64,000 nucleotides of DNA, from positions 1 to 64,000 of the forward strand of contig DATATB010000080.1 of NCBI GenBank assembly GCA_036268995.1. Direction: 5' to 3'. Below are positions 27,375 through 35,824 of this stretch, in pieces (the stretch's first letter is position 1; every line of letters begins with the position of its first letter). The position numbers were made by a program, and so were the translations under genes. This DNA is from DATATB01 sp036268995. Lineage in GTDB: Bacteria > Planctomycetota > Planctomycetia > Pirellulales > PNKZ01. Below the pieces are notes generated by a model. That model was not told the DNA's origin. It did no database searches and saw only the letters and a list, made by a program, of their open reading frames with translations.

Positions 27375-27493
27375 TTATCCGGCTTTGGGCCAGCCTCACC
27401 CAGCCAAGCTGGGCCCCGTTGGGCCGGCCGTTGAGCCTCATTGCGGGGCCTGCACGCCCGCGCTGCCCAAACCTAGCGCGGCGTCATGCTATC

Positions 27494-28948
27494 ATGGCGG
27501 CCATGGACGACATGGAAGACGACGCCGATCGCCAGCAGCATGCGCTCAAACGCCCGTTGCGCGTGCTCGATATCTGGGCACTGGGCGTGGGCGTGGTGAT
27601 CACGGGCGAGTACTTCGGCTGGAACTTGGCGCTCAAAGACAACGGGCCGATCGCAGTGCTGATCGCATCACTCGTCGTCTGCGTGCTGTATCTCACCTGG
27701 GTGCTGGCCCTCAGCGAGCTTTCCGTGGCCATGCCCTTTGCCGGCGGACCCTTGGCCTATGGCCGGCGTGCCGTCGACCCGTCGCTGGGTTTCGTTATGG
27801 GCTGGTCGATGTTCCTGGAGTGCCAGTTTGCCACGATTGCCACGGCCCTGGCCACCGGTGGCTACATCGCATTTCTGTTGAATCCGGCGGCGCCCAGCCC
27901 GATCGTGCAGGTCGTGGCGGCGCTGGCCACCGTGGGCCTGTTCTGCGCACTGCAAATCTGGGGCGTCAAAGAGCAGTCGCTGGTGATGGTCGTGATGACC
28001 TACGGCGCGATTTTGGGATTGGTCATTTTTTGGGGTCTGGCCGCCACGAACTTTTCGTGGGACCGCATTTGGGTCCAACCGCTGCTGCCGACGGCCAAAG
28101 GTTGGCAGGCCGTGCTCGATGCGATTCCCTATTGCCTGTGGTGGCTCGTGATCATCGAAACCGTGGCGCTTGCGGCCGAAGAAGCGCACGAGCCGCAGCG
28201 CACCATTCCGCGCGGATTGATCGGGGCCCAGTTGACGTTGATCGTGCTCGTAGTGCTCACCTGGCTGTTCGCGTGCGGAGCGGTCGACGATAGCCAGCGG
28301 CTGGCCGTCGAGGCCGACGGCACCGAGATCAGCTATCCACTGGCCAAAGTCCTGGGCACGATCCCGATCGGCCGCTCGCCTTGGGCCGTCTACACCTTCG
28401 GCATCGTCGCCATCTTCGGGATGATCGCCAGCTACCACGGCATGATTTACGGCACCAGCCGCCAGGCCTTTGCCCTGGGCCGAGCCGGCTACCTGCCGGC
28501 TTTTCTCGGCAATGTGCATAGCTCGCGCCGCACTCCGGTAGCGGCGCTGGTGGTGTGCAGTCTCATTACCGCGGGCTTTGTCGTGGCAAACCTGTGGTTT
28601 CGTCAGGCGATTGCACTGGCGGTGCTGGTCTCCACGCTCACGGCCCTCGTCTGGTACATCCTGGCCATCGGCTGCTTGTACGTGCTGCGGAAGCGCGAGC
28701 CGCAATTATTCGGTAAGTATCGCGCTCCGCTCGAGCGGACCCTGCCGCTGACCGTCCTGGTGCTGGCGGCCGTGGGCATCTACGTCTACAGCCGCATCGA
28801 CGTGAAAATCATTCCGCTCACCACGCTGCTTTATGCGCTCGGCCTGTGCTACTATTGGTTCTGCGCCCACCCGCGCATCCAGGCCGAAGCTCCGGAAGAA
28901 GTTTCGGCGCGGCAATCAACCGCCGAGCAAGTCGGACAATCGTGCTAA
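27494..28948 (+). CDS. APC-superfamily amino-acid/ethanolamine permease
   Basis: A 484-aa integral membrane transporter with about twelve hydrophobic segments. The first, following LRVLDIWALGVG, reads VVITGEYFGWNLAL. The GEYFGWN motif is typical of the ethanolamine-permease branch of the APC family (proton-coupled uptake). The IPRGLIGAQ and YGTSRQAFALGRAGYLP segments are also typical of APC carriers. ATG 27494 is preferred; the frame extends further upstream only through a TTG. Its stop overlaps the GTG start of the next small membrane gene by seven bases, so the two are likely coupled. No ethanolamine-ammonia lyase genes are near, so the substrate may be an amino acid. Confidence 0.88.
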   Translation: MAAMDDMEDDADRQQHALKRPLRVLDIWALGVGVVITGEYFGWNLALKDNGPIAVLIASLVVCVLYLTWVLALSELSVAMPFAGGPLAYGRRAVDPSLGFVMGWSMFLECQFATIATALATGGYIAFLLNPAAPSPIVQVVAALATVGLFCALQIWGVKEQSLVMVVMTYGAILGLVIFWGLAATNFSWDRIWVQPLLPTAKGWQAVLDAIPYCLWWLVIIETVALAAEEAHEPQRTIPRGLIGAQLTLIVLVVLTWLFACGAVDDSQRLAVEADGTEISYPLAKVLGTIPIGRSPWAVYTFGIVAIFGMIASYHGMIYGTSRQAFALGRAGYLPAFLGNVHSSRRTPVAALVVCSLITAGFVVANLWFRQAIALAVLVSTLTALVWYILAIGCLYVLRKREPQLFGKYRAPLERTLPLTVLVLAAVGIYVYSRIDVKIIPLTTLLYALGLCYYWFCAHPRIQAEAPEEVSARQSTAEQVGQSC

Positions 28949-29208
28949 AGCCTCTCGACAATCCGCACGCGACTAATGCCCCTGAGCCAGAGCGCCCTGC
29001 GCCCAGACGCTTGCTGCTGGAGCCCATCGGGGCGGCCGTCCTGCTGCTGGTCGTGCTGTGCCTGTCGTGGATGATCTTCACGGCCCACGCACCCGGGCTC
29101 ATGCGGCTGGCTTCGCTCGAGATCGAAGTCATGATCGTCGTCGGCGTGCTCGTTGCGGCGCTGGTTCTCGTCAGCGTCGTGGCCCTGCTGCACACGCGCG
29201 ATCGTTGA
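28942..29208 (+). CDS. Small two-helix membrane protein overlapping the permease gene
   Basis: An 88-aa protein starting at GTG 28942, inside the last codons of the permease (shared GTGCTAA). It has two hydrophobic helices (AAVLLLVVLCLSWMIF and VMIVVGVLVAALVLVSVVAL) joined by a short loop containing MRLASLEIE. The N-terminus is Pro/Arg-rich. I do not recognise a named family. The overlap argues for an accessory subunit or regulator of the permease. A clearly homologous but broken copy lies at 35825-36021. It converges on the PHA operon end at 29295. Confidence 0.65.
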   Translation: MLKPLDNPHATNAPEPERPAPRRLLLEPIGAAVLLLVVLCLSWMIFTAHAPGLMRLASLEIEVMIVVGVLVAALVLVSVVALLHTRDR

Positions 29209-29294
29209 GAATCCCCAAAACTGAACGGGGTGACGGCGGCGCGGCGTGCTTCAAGCGGGCATGGAATGATGCGATCCGCTGAGACGTGGAGAAT

Positions 29295-30389
29295 TTATTT
29301 TCTGATGGTGGAGCGATCCGCGATCCACATGGCGGCCTTGGGCCAGAGCTGGCGGTGGGCCTTGGAGCTGACAGCCAGACCGATGTGGCCGGCATCGATC
29401 GACATGCTCTTCACGTCTTTCGATCCGACGTACTTGTGCAGCGCCAAGGTCGACGAGGGCGGCACGAGATCGTCGTGGTCGGCTACGAGCGTCAGCAGCG
29501 GGCAGGTGATGTTTTCCAGCTTCACCGGCTCGCCGTCGAGGCGAAACTCGCCTTTGATCAGCTCGTTTCGCTGGTACAGCATCTTGACGAACTCGCGGAA
29601 GGTTTCGCCGGCGATGGGGATGTTGTCGTTGGCCCAATGCTCCATGGCGAAGTAGTTGTCCAGGAACTGGCGGTCGTACATCTTTTCGTAGAAGGTCATG
29701 TACTTCATCCAGAAGTTCGCCACCGGATTCCGCAATTGGAAGGTCGACTGCAAAAACGAGCCCGGGCAATTGCCGAATGCGTCGACCATGCCGTCGACGT
29801 CGAAGTACTCCTCGCTGGTCCACAGGTTCAATAATCCTTCTTCGCTGCTGAAGTCGATGGGCGCGGCCATCAGGATCAGGTTGCGGATTTGCTCCTGGTA
29901 CAAGGCCGTGTACATGGTCGACATCGTGCCGCCCATGCAATAGCCCAGCAGGTTCAGTTGGGGCGAACCGGAAAGCTCGCACACGCAATCGGCCACGTTC
30001 TTCAGAAACGAGCCGATGTAGTCGCGCAGCCGCAACGAACGGTCGGCCGCGGTCGGCACGCCCCAATCGATCAGGTAGACGTCGAAGCCCCGCTTGAGCA
30101 ACTGTCGAACCACGCTGCGGTCGGCTTGCAGATCCATGATGTACGGACGATTCACCAGCGCGTAGCAGATCAAGATCGGCTCGGCCAGGTCGACCGAGTC
30201 GTTGCGGAAGCGCAGAAGCTGCAACGAATCTTCTTCATACACTACGTCATGTGGAGAATGAACGGTGCTGGCCTTGCTGGCGATTTCCCCCATCCGCGAA
30301 GCATTCGTCAGCCGCTCCCAGTTGCGGAATGTCTCGGACCAGGCGGTCCGCTGATAGTCGAAAAACATGTCGAGCAATGCATTAGCCAT
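29295..30389 (-). CDS. phaC: Class III poly(3-hydroxyalkanoate) synthase, PhaC subunit
   Basis: A 364-aa alpha/beta-hydrolase-fold enzyme that polymerises (R)-3-hydroxybutyryl-CoA into PHB on granules. The synthase box is GYCMGG with nucleophile Cys151. The acidic residue lies in VADHDDLVPP (~304-307) and the catalytic His in DAGHIGL (~335). The ~360-residue length and absence of the long N-terminal domain of class I enzymes indicate class III, which needs a PhaE partner. A PhaE-like gene is in the same operon (31261-31752). It is the last gene of the eight-gene minus-strand cluster, 50 bases after phaB. ATG 30389. Confidence 0.93.
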   Translation of the reverse strand: MANALLDMFFDYQRTAWSETFRNWERLTNASRMGEIASKASTVHSPHDVVYEEDSLQLLRFRNDSVDLAEPILICYALVNRPYIMDLQADRSVVRQLLKRGFDVYLIDWGVPTAADRSLRLRDYIGSFLKNVADCVCELSGSPQLNLLGYCMGGTMSTMYTALYQEQIRNLILMAAPIDFSSEEGLLNLWTSEEYFDVDGMVDAFGNCPGSFLQSTFQLRNPVANFWMKYMTFYEKMYDRQFLDNYFAMEHWANDNIPIAGETFREFVKMLYQRNELIKGEFRLDGEPVKLENITCPLLTLVADHDDLVPPSSTLALHKYVGSKDVKSMSIDAGHIGLAVSSKAHRQLWPKAAMWIADRSTIRK

Positions 30390-30439
30390 ATCGATTCCGC
30401 CGCGATGATTGCCGGAAAGTGAGAAAAACGCCGCTGGGA

Positions 30440-31234
30440 CTACATCGCCATTCCGCCATTGATCGCCAGGACATGGCCCGTGATATAGCTGGCCGCGGGC
30501 GATGCGAGAAACGCCACGCCGGCGGCAATCTCGGCCGGTTCGCCCAAGCGGCCGACCGGCGTCAAATCGACCACCGATTGCAGCGCCTTGTCGGGAACGG
30601 CTTGCAGCATGCGCGTCCGGGTGAACCCCGGAGCGACCGCATTGACCGTGACTCCTCGCTTGGCATATTCGCGGGCCAAGGTCTTGGTGAGACCGATCAA
30701 CCCGGCCTTGGCGGCAGCGTAGTTCGCCTGGCCAAAGTTTCCGACTTCGCCCACGATGCTGCTGATGTTGACGACGCGGCCCCAACCGCGATCGGCCATG
30801 TCGTCGATGAAGGCCTTGGTCATGTGGAACGCGCCGGTCAAGTTGACGGTCAGCACGTCGGTCCACATGTCGGTCGTCATCTTCTTGAACGAGCGGTCGC
30901 GCGTGATCCCGGCGTTATTGACGAGAATGTCGATCGGGCCCAGCTCGTTGAGAACTTGCGTGCGCAGCTCGTCGAAACTGTCGGGCTCGCCGACGTCGTG
31001 GGCATAGCAGCGGGCCTGGCGGCCGAGGTCGCGAATCTGGCCGCGAACGTCCTCGGCGAATTTACAGCCGGTGTAATACGTCAGGGCCACGTCGGCGCCG
31101 AGATTGGCGAGCGTCAAGGCCGTGGCTTTGCCAATGCCGCGCGAGCCGCCAGTGACGAGGGCCTTTTTGCCGTGCAGCGACAAGCTCGGCAACTCAAAAT
31201 CTTCGGCGGTCACCTTCTCAAGCCCGATTGACAT
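30440..31234 (-). CDS. phaB: Acetoacetyl-CoA reductase (SDR family)
   Basis: A 264-aa short-chain dehydrogenase that should reduce acetoacetyl-CoA to (R)-3-hydroxybutyryl-CoA with NADPH. The Rossmann motif is VTGGSRGIGKA, then LVNNAG, the catalytic Ser in NISSIVGEVGNFG and the YAAAK catalytic pair, ending with GHVLAINGGMAM. The GEVGNFGQANY stretch is typical of PhaB as opposed to general FabG. ATG 31234 has a strong GGAGGAG about 7 nt upstream; a TTG immediately before it is not needed. It lies between phaE-like and phaC. Confidence 0.9.
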   Translation of the reverse strand: MSIGLEKVTAEDFELPSLSLHGKKALVTGGSRGIGKATALTLANLGADVALTYYTGCKFAEDVRGQIRDLGRQARCYAHDVGEPDSFDELRTQVLNELGPIDILVNNAGITRDRSFKKMTTDMWTDVLTVNLTGAFHMTKAFIDDMADRGWGRVVNISSIVGEVGNFGQANYAAAKAGLIGLTKTLAREYAKRGVTVNAVAPGFTRTRMLQAVPDKALQSVVDLTPVGRLGEPAEIAAGVAFLASPAASYITGHVLAINGGMAM

Positions 31235-31260
31235 CAAACAACTCCTCCTGGTTCAAACTC

Positions 31261-31752
31261 TCAGCGTTGGCTTCTGCTCTTGCGACCGATTCGTTTCCTG
31301 GGACTCATGGCAGGCCTGGCCCCTTCGTCGCCCGATTCGGTGGCGTCGGCGGCGTCGAACCGCGATTCGAGGTCGGCCAGCCGCGACAAAATAACGTCCT
31401 CCACGCTTCGCAGCCGCTCGAACAGGCCGGCAATGTCGGCTGCGGTAGGAACATTCGCATTGCGCGCCAGCTCCCGCGTCAAGTCGTCGGCTTGCATCTT
31501 GGCCTTCACCGCCGTGTCCATGTTCTGTTTCATGGCCGCGAGAAACACCGGGCTACGCAAAAAAGCGTCGATGCTCTGCGTCATCGCCTCGAGCCAGCGC
31601 TGCTGCAAAGCACGTGGGTCGGGGCCGCCGTTGGCGTTCTCGAACATTTGCCGGGCCGACTCGGCCGTGCGATTGAAGCAGCCGGCCCAAAAATCCATAT
31701 ACGGTTGCACGTAGGAATCGACGCCGTTGGCAGGGCCGGATCGCTGGGACAC
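31261..31752 (-). CDS. PhaE-like subunit of class III PHA synthase (short form)
   Basis: A 163-aa, mostly helical protein with a basic C-terminus (PRKRIGRKSRSQR). The segment FLAAMKQNMDTAVKAKMQAD and the following ADIAGLFERLRSVEDVILSRL resemble the C-terminal region of PhaE-type synthase subunits, and its position directly before phaB-phaC fits. It is shorter than classical PhaE (~350 aa). GTG 31752 is preceded by GGGAG with good spacing. The alternative is a phasin or granule-binding protein. Assignment rests on context plus weak similarity. Confidence 0.6.
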   Translation of the reverse strand: MSQRSGPANGVDSYVQPYMDFWAGCFNRTAESARQMFENANGGPDPRALQQRWLEAMTQSIDAFLRSPVFLAAMKQNMDTAVKAKMQADDLTRELARNANVPTAADIAGLFERLRSVEDVILSRLADLESRFDAADATESGDEGARPAMSPRKRIGRKSRSQR

Positions 31753-31830
31753 GGTTGAAGGCTCCCGGTAGCAAAGTAAGTGTGTGCGAACTAACTCTTG
31801 AATTCGAAATCGGCGATGAACAGCCGCGAC

Positions 31831-33021
31831 CTAAATCCGCTCGACGGCCAGCGCCACGGCCTCGCCGCCGCCGATGCACAGGCAGGCCACTCCTCGCTTG
31901 CCGCCGGTGCGCTCGAGGCCCGTGAGCAAGGTCACCAGGATGCGTGCTCCCGTGCAGCCAATCGGGTGACCCAGGGCGACGGCGCCTCCGTAGATGTTCA
32001 GTTTGTCGGCGGGAATCTCGAGGTCTTGTGCCGCCGCCATCGGCACGTTGGAAAATGCCTCGTTGATTTCGAATAGATCGATCTGGTCCACCGACCAGTT
32101 GATCTTGTCCAGCAGCTTGTGGAGCGCGCCGATCGGAGCGGTAGTGAACCACTCCGGTTCGCGGCTGAAGGTGGCCGATCCGACAATGCGGGCAATCGGC
32201 TTGAGCCGCAAGCTGGCACAGCGTGCATCGGATACGAGCACCAGCGCCGCGGCGCCGTCGTTGACGCTGGATGCGTTGCCGGCGGTCACCGTGCCGTCGG
32301 CGGCAAACGCCGGCTTCAGCCCGCGCAGCTTGTCTTCGTTAAATCGCGAGGGCTCTTCGTCTTCGGTTACCAGCACACTGCCCTTGCGTCCCGGCACCTC
32401 GACCGGCACTACCTCGGCATCGAAGATTCCCTCGGCGATCGCTTTCCGCGCACGCGTATAGCTGCGGATGGCGTAATCATCCTGCTCGTGCTTGCTGAAC
32501 TTGTACTTCGCGGCGCACCGGTCGCCGAGGGTGCCCATGTGCTGCTGGCCGTAAACATCCCACAGACCGTCCTGGATCATCGAATCGACGAGCAGGCCGT
32601 GACCCATGCGGTAGCCTTGCCGGGCGTTGGGAACCAGGTAGGGGCTGGCGCTCATGCTTTCCATGCCGCCGGCCACGACCACGTGCGACTCGGCGAGCCG
32701 GATGGCCTGGTCGGCCAGCATGACGGACTTCAGTCCCGAACCGCACACCTTGTTCACCGTCGTCGCGCCGACCGAGGTGGGCAAGCCGGCCTTGATCGCC
32801 GCTTGCCTGGCCGGATTCTGGCCAATGCCCGCGGCAACCACGTTGCCCATGATGACTTCGTCCACTTCGCCCGGCGCAATGGCCGCCTTTTCGAGCGCAG
32901 CCTTGATGCACGTGGCGCCCAAGGCGGGGGCCGGAACCGACGCCAGCACGCCGCCCAGCGAGCCGATCGGCGTGCGCACGCCGACCACGATTAAGGTTTC
33001 GTTTGCGCGAGCTCGATCCAC
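31831..33021 (-). CDS. phaA: Acetyl-CoA C-acetyltransferase (biosynthetic thiolase)
   Basis: A 396-aa thiolase that condenses two acetyl-CoA to acetoacetyl-CoA, the first step of PHB synthesis. The nucleophile is in NKVCGSGLKS (Cys93), then GGMESMS, NIYGGAVALGHPIGCTG (His) and CLCIGGGEA (second Cys), with NEAF near 300. The chosen start is GTG 33021, with GGAGG 10 nt upstream. It gives the usual N-terminus and overlaps the end of the phasin-like gene by 31 bases. The frame is open further upstream but the extra residues are unlike thiolases. Confidence 0.92.
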   Translation of the reverse strand: MDRARANETLIVVGVRTPIGSLGGVLASVPAPALGATCIKAALEKAAIAPGEVDEVIMGNVVAAGIGQNPARQAAIKAGLPTSVGATTVNKVCGSGLKSVMLADQAIRLAESHVVVAGGMESMSASPYLVPNARQGYRMGHGLLVDSMIQDGLWDVYGQQHMGTLGDRCAAKYKFSKHEQDDYAIRSYTRARKAIAEGIFDAEVVPVEVPGRKGSVLVTEDEEPSRFNEDKLRGLKPAFAADGTVTAGNASSVNDGAAALVLVSDARCASLRLKPIARIVGSATFSREPEWFTTAPIGALHKLLDKINWSVDQIDLFEINEAFSNVPMAAAQDLEIPADKLNIYGGAVALGHPIGCTGARILVTLLTGLERTGGKRGVACLCIGGGEAVALAVERI

Positions 33022-33425
33022 TTCTGCATCGCCTCCTGGAAGTAGCGGATTTGCGTTTCGGAAGTCGTCTTGATTATGTCCATCGTCTTGCGGAACTGGG
33101 ATTCGAAGCCCTCGCGCAGCTCGGCCGGATCTTTCGACGAGGCGAGCCGGCAAGTGTCCTCGAGCGACTCCATTCCCGCCCGAAGCTGCTCCTCCCATAA
33201 CTCGCGCTGCTTACGCGTCAGGTTGGCGACGGCGCCGGTCCATTCCTTCTGGAACTTGTGCATGCGCGCCGCCCAATCGTCTTTCGATTGCGCCATGGCG
33301 GGCCACATCTTGGTCCACTGGTCGACCATGTCCTGCTGCATCTTGATCGCAGACTCGGCCGCCTTGCGCACGTTCTCGAACGTCCGCTCAAAAGGAGTGG
33401 TGGTAGATTCGGTTGCGGTCGACAT
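32991..33425 (-). CDS. Phasin-like granule-associated protein
   Basis: A 144-aa, nearly all-helical, amphipathic protein with no signal peptide (TFENVRKAAESAIKMQQDMVD, then heptad-like Trp/Met/Glu repeats). Size, composition and position in a PHB operon fit a phasin that coats granules. ATG 33425 follows GGAG at close spacing. Its 3' end overlaps the phaA start, pointing to translational coupling. Family assignment is from composition and context, not from a diagnostic motif. Confidence 0.7.
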   Translation of the reverse strand: MSTATESTTTPFERTFENVRKAAESAIKMQQDMVDQWTKMWPAMAQSKDDWAARMHKFQKEWTGAVANLTRKQRELWEEQLRAGMESLEDTCRLASSKDPAELREGFESQFRKTMDIIKTTSETQIRYFQEAMQKWIELAQTKP

Positions 33426-33499
33426 ATCGGCTCCTGGGAAAAAATAAAAAGCATCGGAAGGCGCGTCGCGCGGAGGGCGCGCCGGAGTCTGGCGGGGAG

Positions 33500-33748
33500 C
33501 TATTTGGCCGACATGCCGGCCAGCTTCGTCGCGGTCTGGGGGACGACGGCCTCTTCGGCCTCATCGGTTTCGAAGTACCATTCTTTCCAGCACTCGACCC
33601 AATGATCGCTATCCAGCGAGCGGCTCGAGGCGGCGCCGGTTATCACCCGTCCCAGCAGCTTGCCGGCCGGATCGCAAACCTGAACCGGCTCTCGCGATTG
33701 ACTGATGACGGATGACTGCTCTTCGTTCAGCAAAATGGCTTGGATCAT
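33500..33748 (-). CDS. Small hypothetical protein inside the PHB operon (82 aa)
   Basis: An 82-aa protein starting at ATG 33748 with GGAG 9 nt upstream. The N-terminal half (MIQAILLNEEQSSVISQ, then VQVCDPAGKLLGRV) looks like a short beta-strand module ending in a DPxGxxLG turn. The C-terminus is acidic (TDEAEEAVV). No family is recognised. The DPxGxxLGRV pattern occurs in small planctomycete proteins of unknown role and slightly recalls antitoxin-like or prevent-host-death folds, but no toxin is adjacent. It sits between the DUF35 gene and the phasin-like gene on the same strand. Confidence 0.65.
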   Translation of the reverse strand: MIQAILLNEEQSSVISQSREPVQVCDPAGKLLGRVITGAASSRSLDSDHWVECWKEWYFETDEAEEAVVPQTATKLAGMSAK

Positions 33749-33803
33749 GCCGCTGGCTCCTGTTCGACGAGTAAATGGGGTATGGAATCGCGTGTCTCGC
33801 CGC

Positions 33804-34172
33804 TCAGGCGACGGCTTTCGCGCTCCGCAGGCAGAACGAAATGCCGTTCGAGCCGGAACTCGACGACTGTTCGGTGTCGGCCAGTTCGACCGGCAGCCCG
33901 ATTTTCGGCTCGCGATCGATGCCCAGGAGGCGGCCGGTGACAAGCTGCCCGCCGGCAAGCCTCACCAGTGCCAGCACGAACGGTGCGGCGCCGTGGTGAA
34001 CCTTCGTGTAAGAATAGATTTCGCCAAAGCGCGAGACGGGATACGGTTTTTCATCTCCACCGCATTGGCACGCGTCTTCGTTTTCGTAAGACAATCGGCC
34101 GCAGTCGGGGCAGTGCGTCAGGCGCCTGTGATGTGCGACGCGAACCGAATGTTCCAAGACAGCCGTGGACAT
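33804..34172 (-). CDS. DUF35 Zn-ribbon/OB-fold protein (partner of thiolase-like enzyme)
   Basis: A 122-aa acyl-CoA-associated protein. A rubredoxin-like zinc ribbon is seen as CPDCGRLSYENEDACQCGG. An OB-fold follows, with GEIYSYTKVHHG and PFVLALVRLAGGQLVTGRL and the acidic turn near IDREPKIG. DUF35 proteins bind acyl-CoA and form complexes with thiolase-like enzymes, for example BbsA/BbsB and the archaeal thiolase/HMG-CoA synthase. Here the thiolase-like gene lies immediately upstream (34220-35377). ATG 34172 follows GGGAGG. The specific substrate is unknown. Confidence 0.85.
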   Translation of the reverse strand: MSTAVLEHSVRVAHHRRLTHCPDCGRLSYENEDACQCGGDEKPYPVSRFGEIYSYTKVHHGAAPFVLALVRLAGGQLVTGRLLGIDREPKIGLPVELADTEQSSSSGSNGISFCLRSAKAVA

Positions 34173-34219
34173 ATCCGTACCTCCCTGGGTCAGTCGTTCA
34201 ATTCGTACCACGATCGCGG

Positions 34220-35377
34220 TTAGTTGGCGCGTTGCAAAATGTGGGTGACAGCCGTGGCGCCGCTGCCTCCGATGCTCTGGGTCATCGCCACCGACGCAGA
34301 CGGCACCTGGTTCGGTCCCGCCTCGCCGCGAAGCTGCAACGCCGCTTCGACGATTTGATACGTACCGCTGGCTCCCACCGGATGTCCGCGGGCCTTCAAA
34401 CCGCCGAACGTGCTGATCGGCAACTGGCCCGTGCGATGAATGCCTTGTTCGCGAGCAAATTTTGGCGCGGTTCCTCGCGCGGCGAACCCGCTGGACTCGA
34501 GACTCAGCGCCGACATGATCGTGAATGCGTCGTGCAGCTCGAGCAGGTCGATGTCGCTGTGGCGCAAGCTGGCCTGGTCGAGCGCGGCGTGCGTCGATTC
34601 TTCGACCGCTTGCAGCCACAGCGGATCGCCGCGCTGCTGCAGGCTCAAAGTGTCGGTGGCGCAGGCGCTGCCAACAATGTCGACTCGCTTCTTGCTTCGG
34701 GCGGCGCACCGGCCGCGGCCCAAGACCACCGCCGCCGCGCCGTCGGCAATGGGGCTGGCGTCGTACAGGCCTACCGGCTCGGCCACCATTTTGGCCGTCA
34801 AGTAATTCTCGAGCGAACAGCCCTTGCGGAGCCTGGCATTGGGATTACTCGTGGCATTCTGGTGGGCCACCTCCGCGAACACCGAAAAATCCAGCCGCAT
34901 GGCGTTGTATTCGTACATGTAGCGCTGCATCAGCAACGCATTCAGGGCGGCAAACGTTGCCCCATTGCTCACTTCCCGGCCGAAATCGGCGGCCGACGCC
35001 AGGGCGGCAGTCACCGCCTCCTTTGAACGGCCCACCATTTTTTCCACGCCTACGGCCAGCACCACGTCGTACGCGCCCGACGCGACGGCCAATGATGCCA
35101 TCCGCACCACGGCCCCGCCGCTGCCGCAGGCCGCGTTGACGGTCAGGCACTCCACCGGGCTGTCGCTGATAGCCGAACCAATGAGCGGTCCTAAATGCGA
35201 CTGGCCTGTCAACTCGGCCGACAACATGTTGCCGACAAAAATCGCATCCACATGTTCCACGCCCGCGTCATCCATCGCGGCGCGGCAAGCACGAGCCGCC
35301 AGGCTCCGCAGAGACAGGCTTTCGTAGTTCGCCACGGGCGTTTGGCCCACGCCAAGAATCGAAACCGCGGGAATCAT
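34220..35377 (-). CDS. Thiolase-like acetyltransferase (DUF35-associated, SCP2-type)
   Basis: A 385-aa thiolase-fold enzyme, first gene of the PHB cluster. The nucleophile is in VNAACGSGG (Cys84) and the His in KARGHPVGASG. The C-terminal second cysteine of classical thiolases is absent: the equivalent end reads TQSIGGSGATAV. This is typical of SCP2/BbsB-like thiolases that work with a DUF35 partner. It may supply or divert acyl-CoA of a chain length different from PhaA. ATG 35377 has GGAG close upstream. It shares strand and close spacing with the downstream genes. Confidence 0.85.
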   Translation of the reverse strand: MIPAVSILGVGQTPVANYESLSLRSLAARACRAAMDDAGVEHVDAIFVGNMLSAELTGQSHLGPLIGSAISDSPVECLTVNAACGSGGAVVRMASLAVASGAYDVVLAVGVEKMVGRSKEAVTAALASAADFGREVSNGATFAALNALLMQRYMYEYNAMRLDFSVFAEVAHQNATSNPNARLRKGCSLENYLTAKMVAEPVGLYDASPIADGAAAVVLGRGRCAARSKKRVDIVGSACATDTLSLQQRGDPLWLQAVEESTHAALDQASLRHSDIDLLELHDAFTIMSALSLESSGFAARGTAPKFAREQGIHRTGQLPISTFGGLKARGHPVGASGTYQIVEAALQLRGEAGPNQVPSASVAMTQSIGGSGATAVTHILQRAN

Positions 35378-35824
35378 TTCGCTCCTTCGTGCCCCGAGGA
35401 TTGAATCCTGTCGTTTGCCACGATGCCGTCTTGATCCGGCTCCTTCTACTTCCTGACCAACGACAGCGCACACACCTTAATGCATGACTAATGTGATCGC
35501 GTTAGGCCCTCGTGTATTTTCAATGCAACCACGTAAAGCGCACCAGAAACCAATAGCTAAGTTCAGCCGCCGATTCCGTTGGTGCTTGACGTTGCCGCGC
35601 CGACCGTGGCAAATTGCATTCCGTACGCCGCTGCTTGCCAGATGTTTGAAGTCCAAGTCGGCGGGAAATAACGAATTACGAATCGGGCTAGATTATTTGA
35701 TCGAGTTGGTCTGGCTTTCCGGCTGCCTCCGATTCTGCACGATATGCCGCGCCAATGTGCAAGACCACATGATCTGCGCCCTGCATTGAGCGGATTCACC
35801 GCCGCGTTGACGAGCCGCTATGCA
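35378..35824. other. Gap upstream of the PHB operon
   Basis: 447 bases upstream of the thiolase-like start. It is less GC-rich than its surroundings and has no convincing coding frame on either strand; a short 101-codon plus-strand frame has no recognisable features. It should contain the PHB operon promoter, which I could not pinpoint. Confidence 0.4.

Noticed and set aside
35484..35789. 101-codon plus-strand frame upstream of the PHB operon
   Set aside because: No family, no clear ribosome site, and it sits in the probable promoter region.
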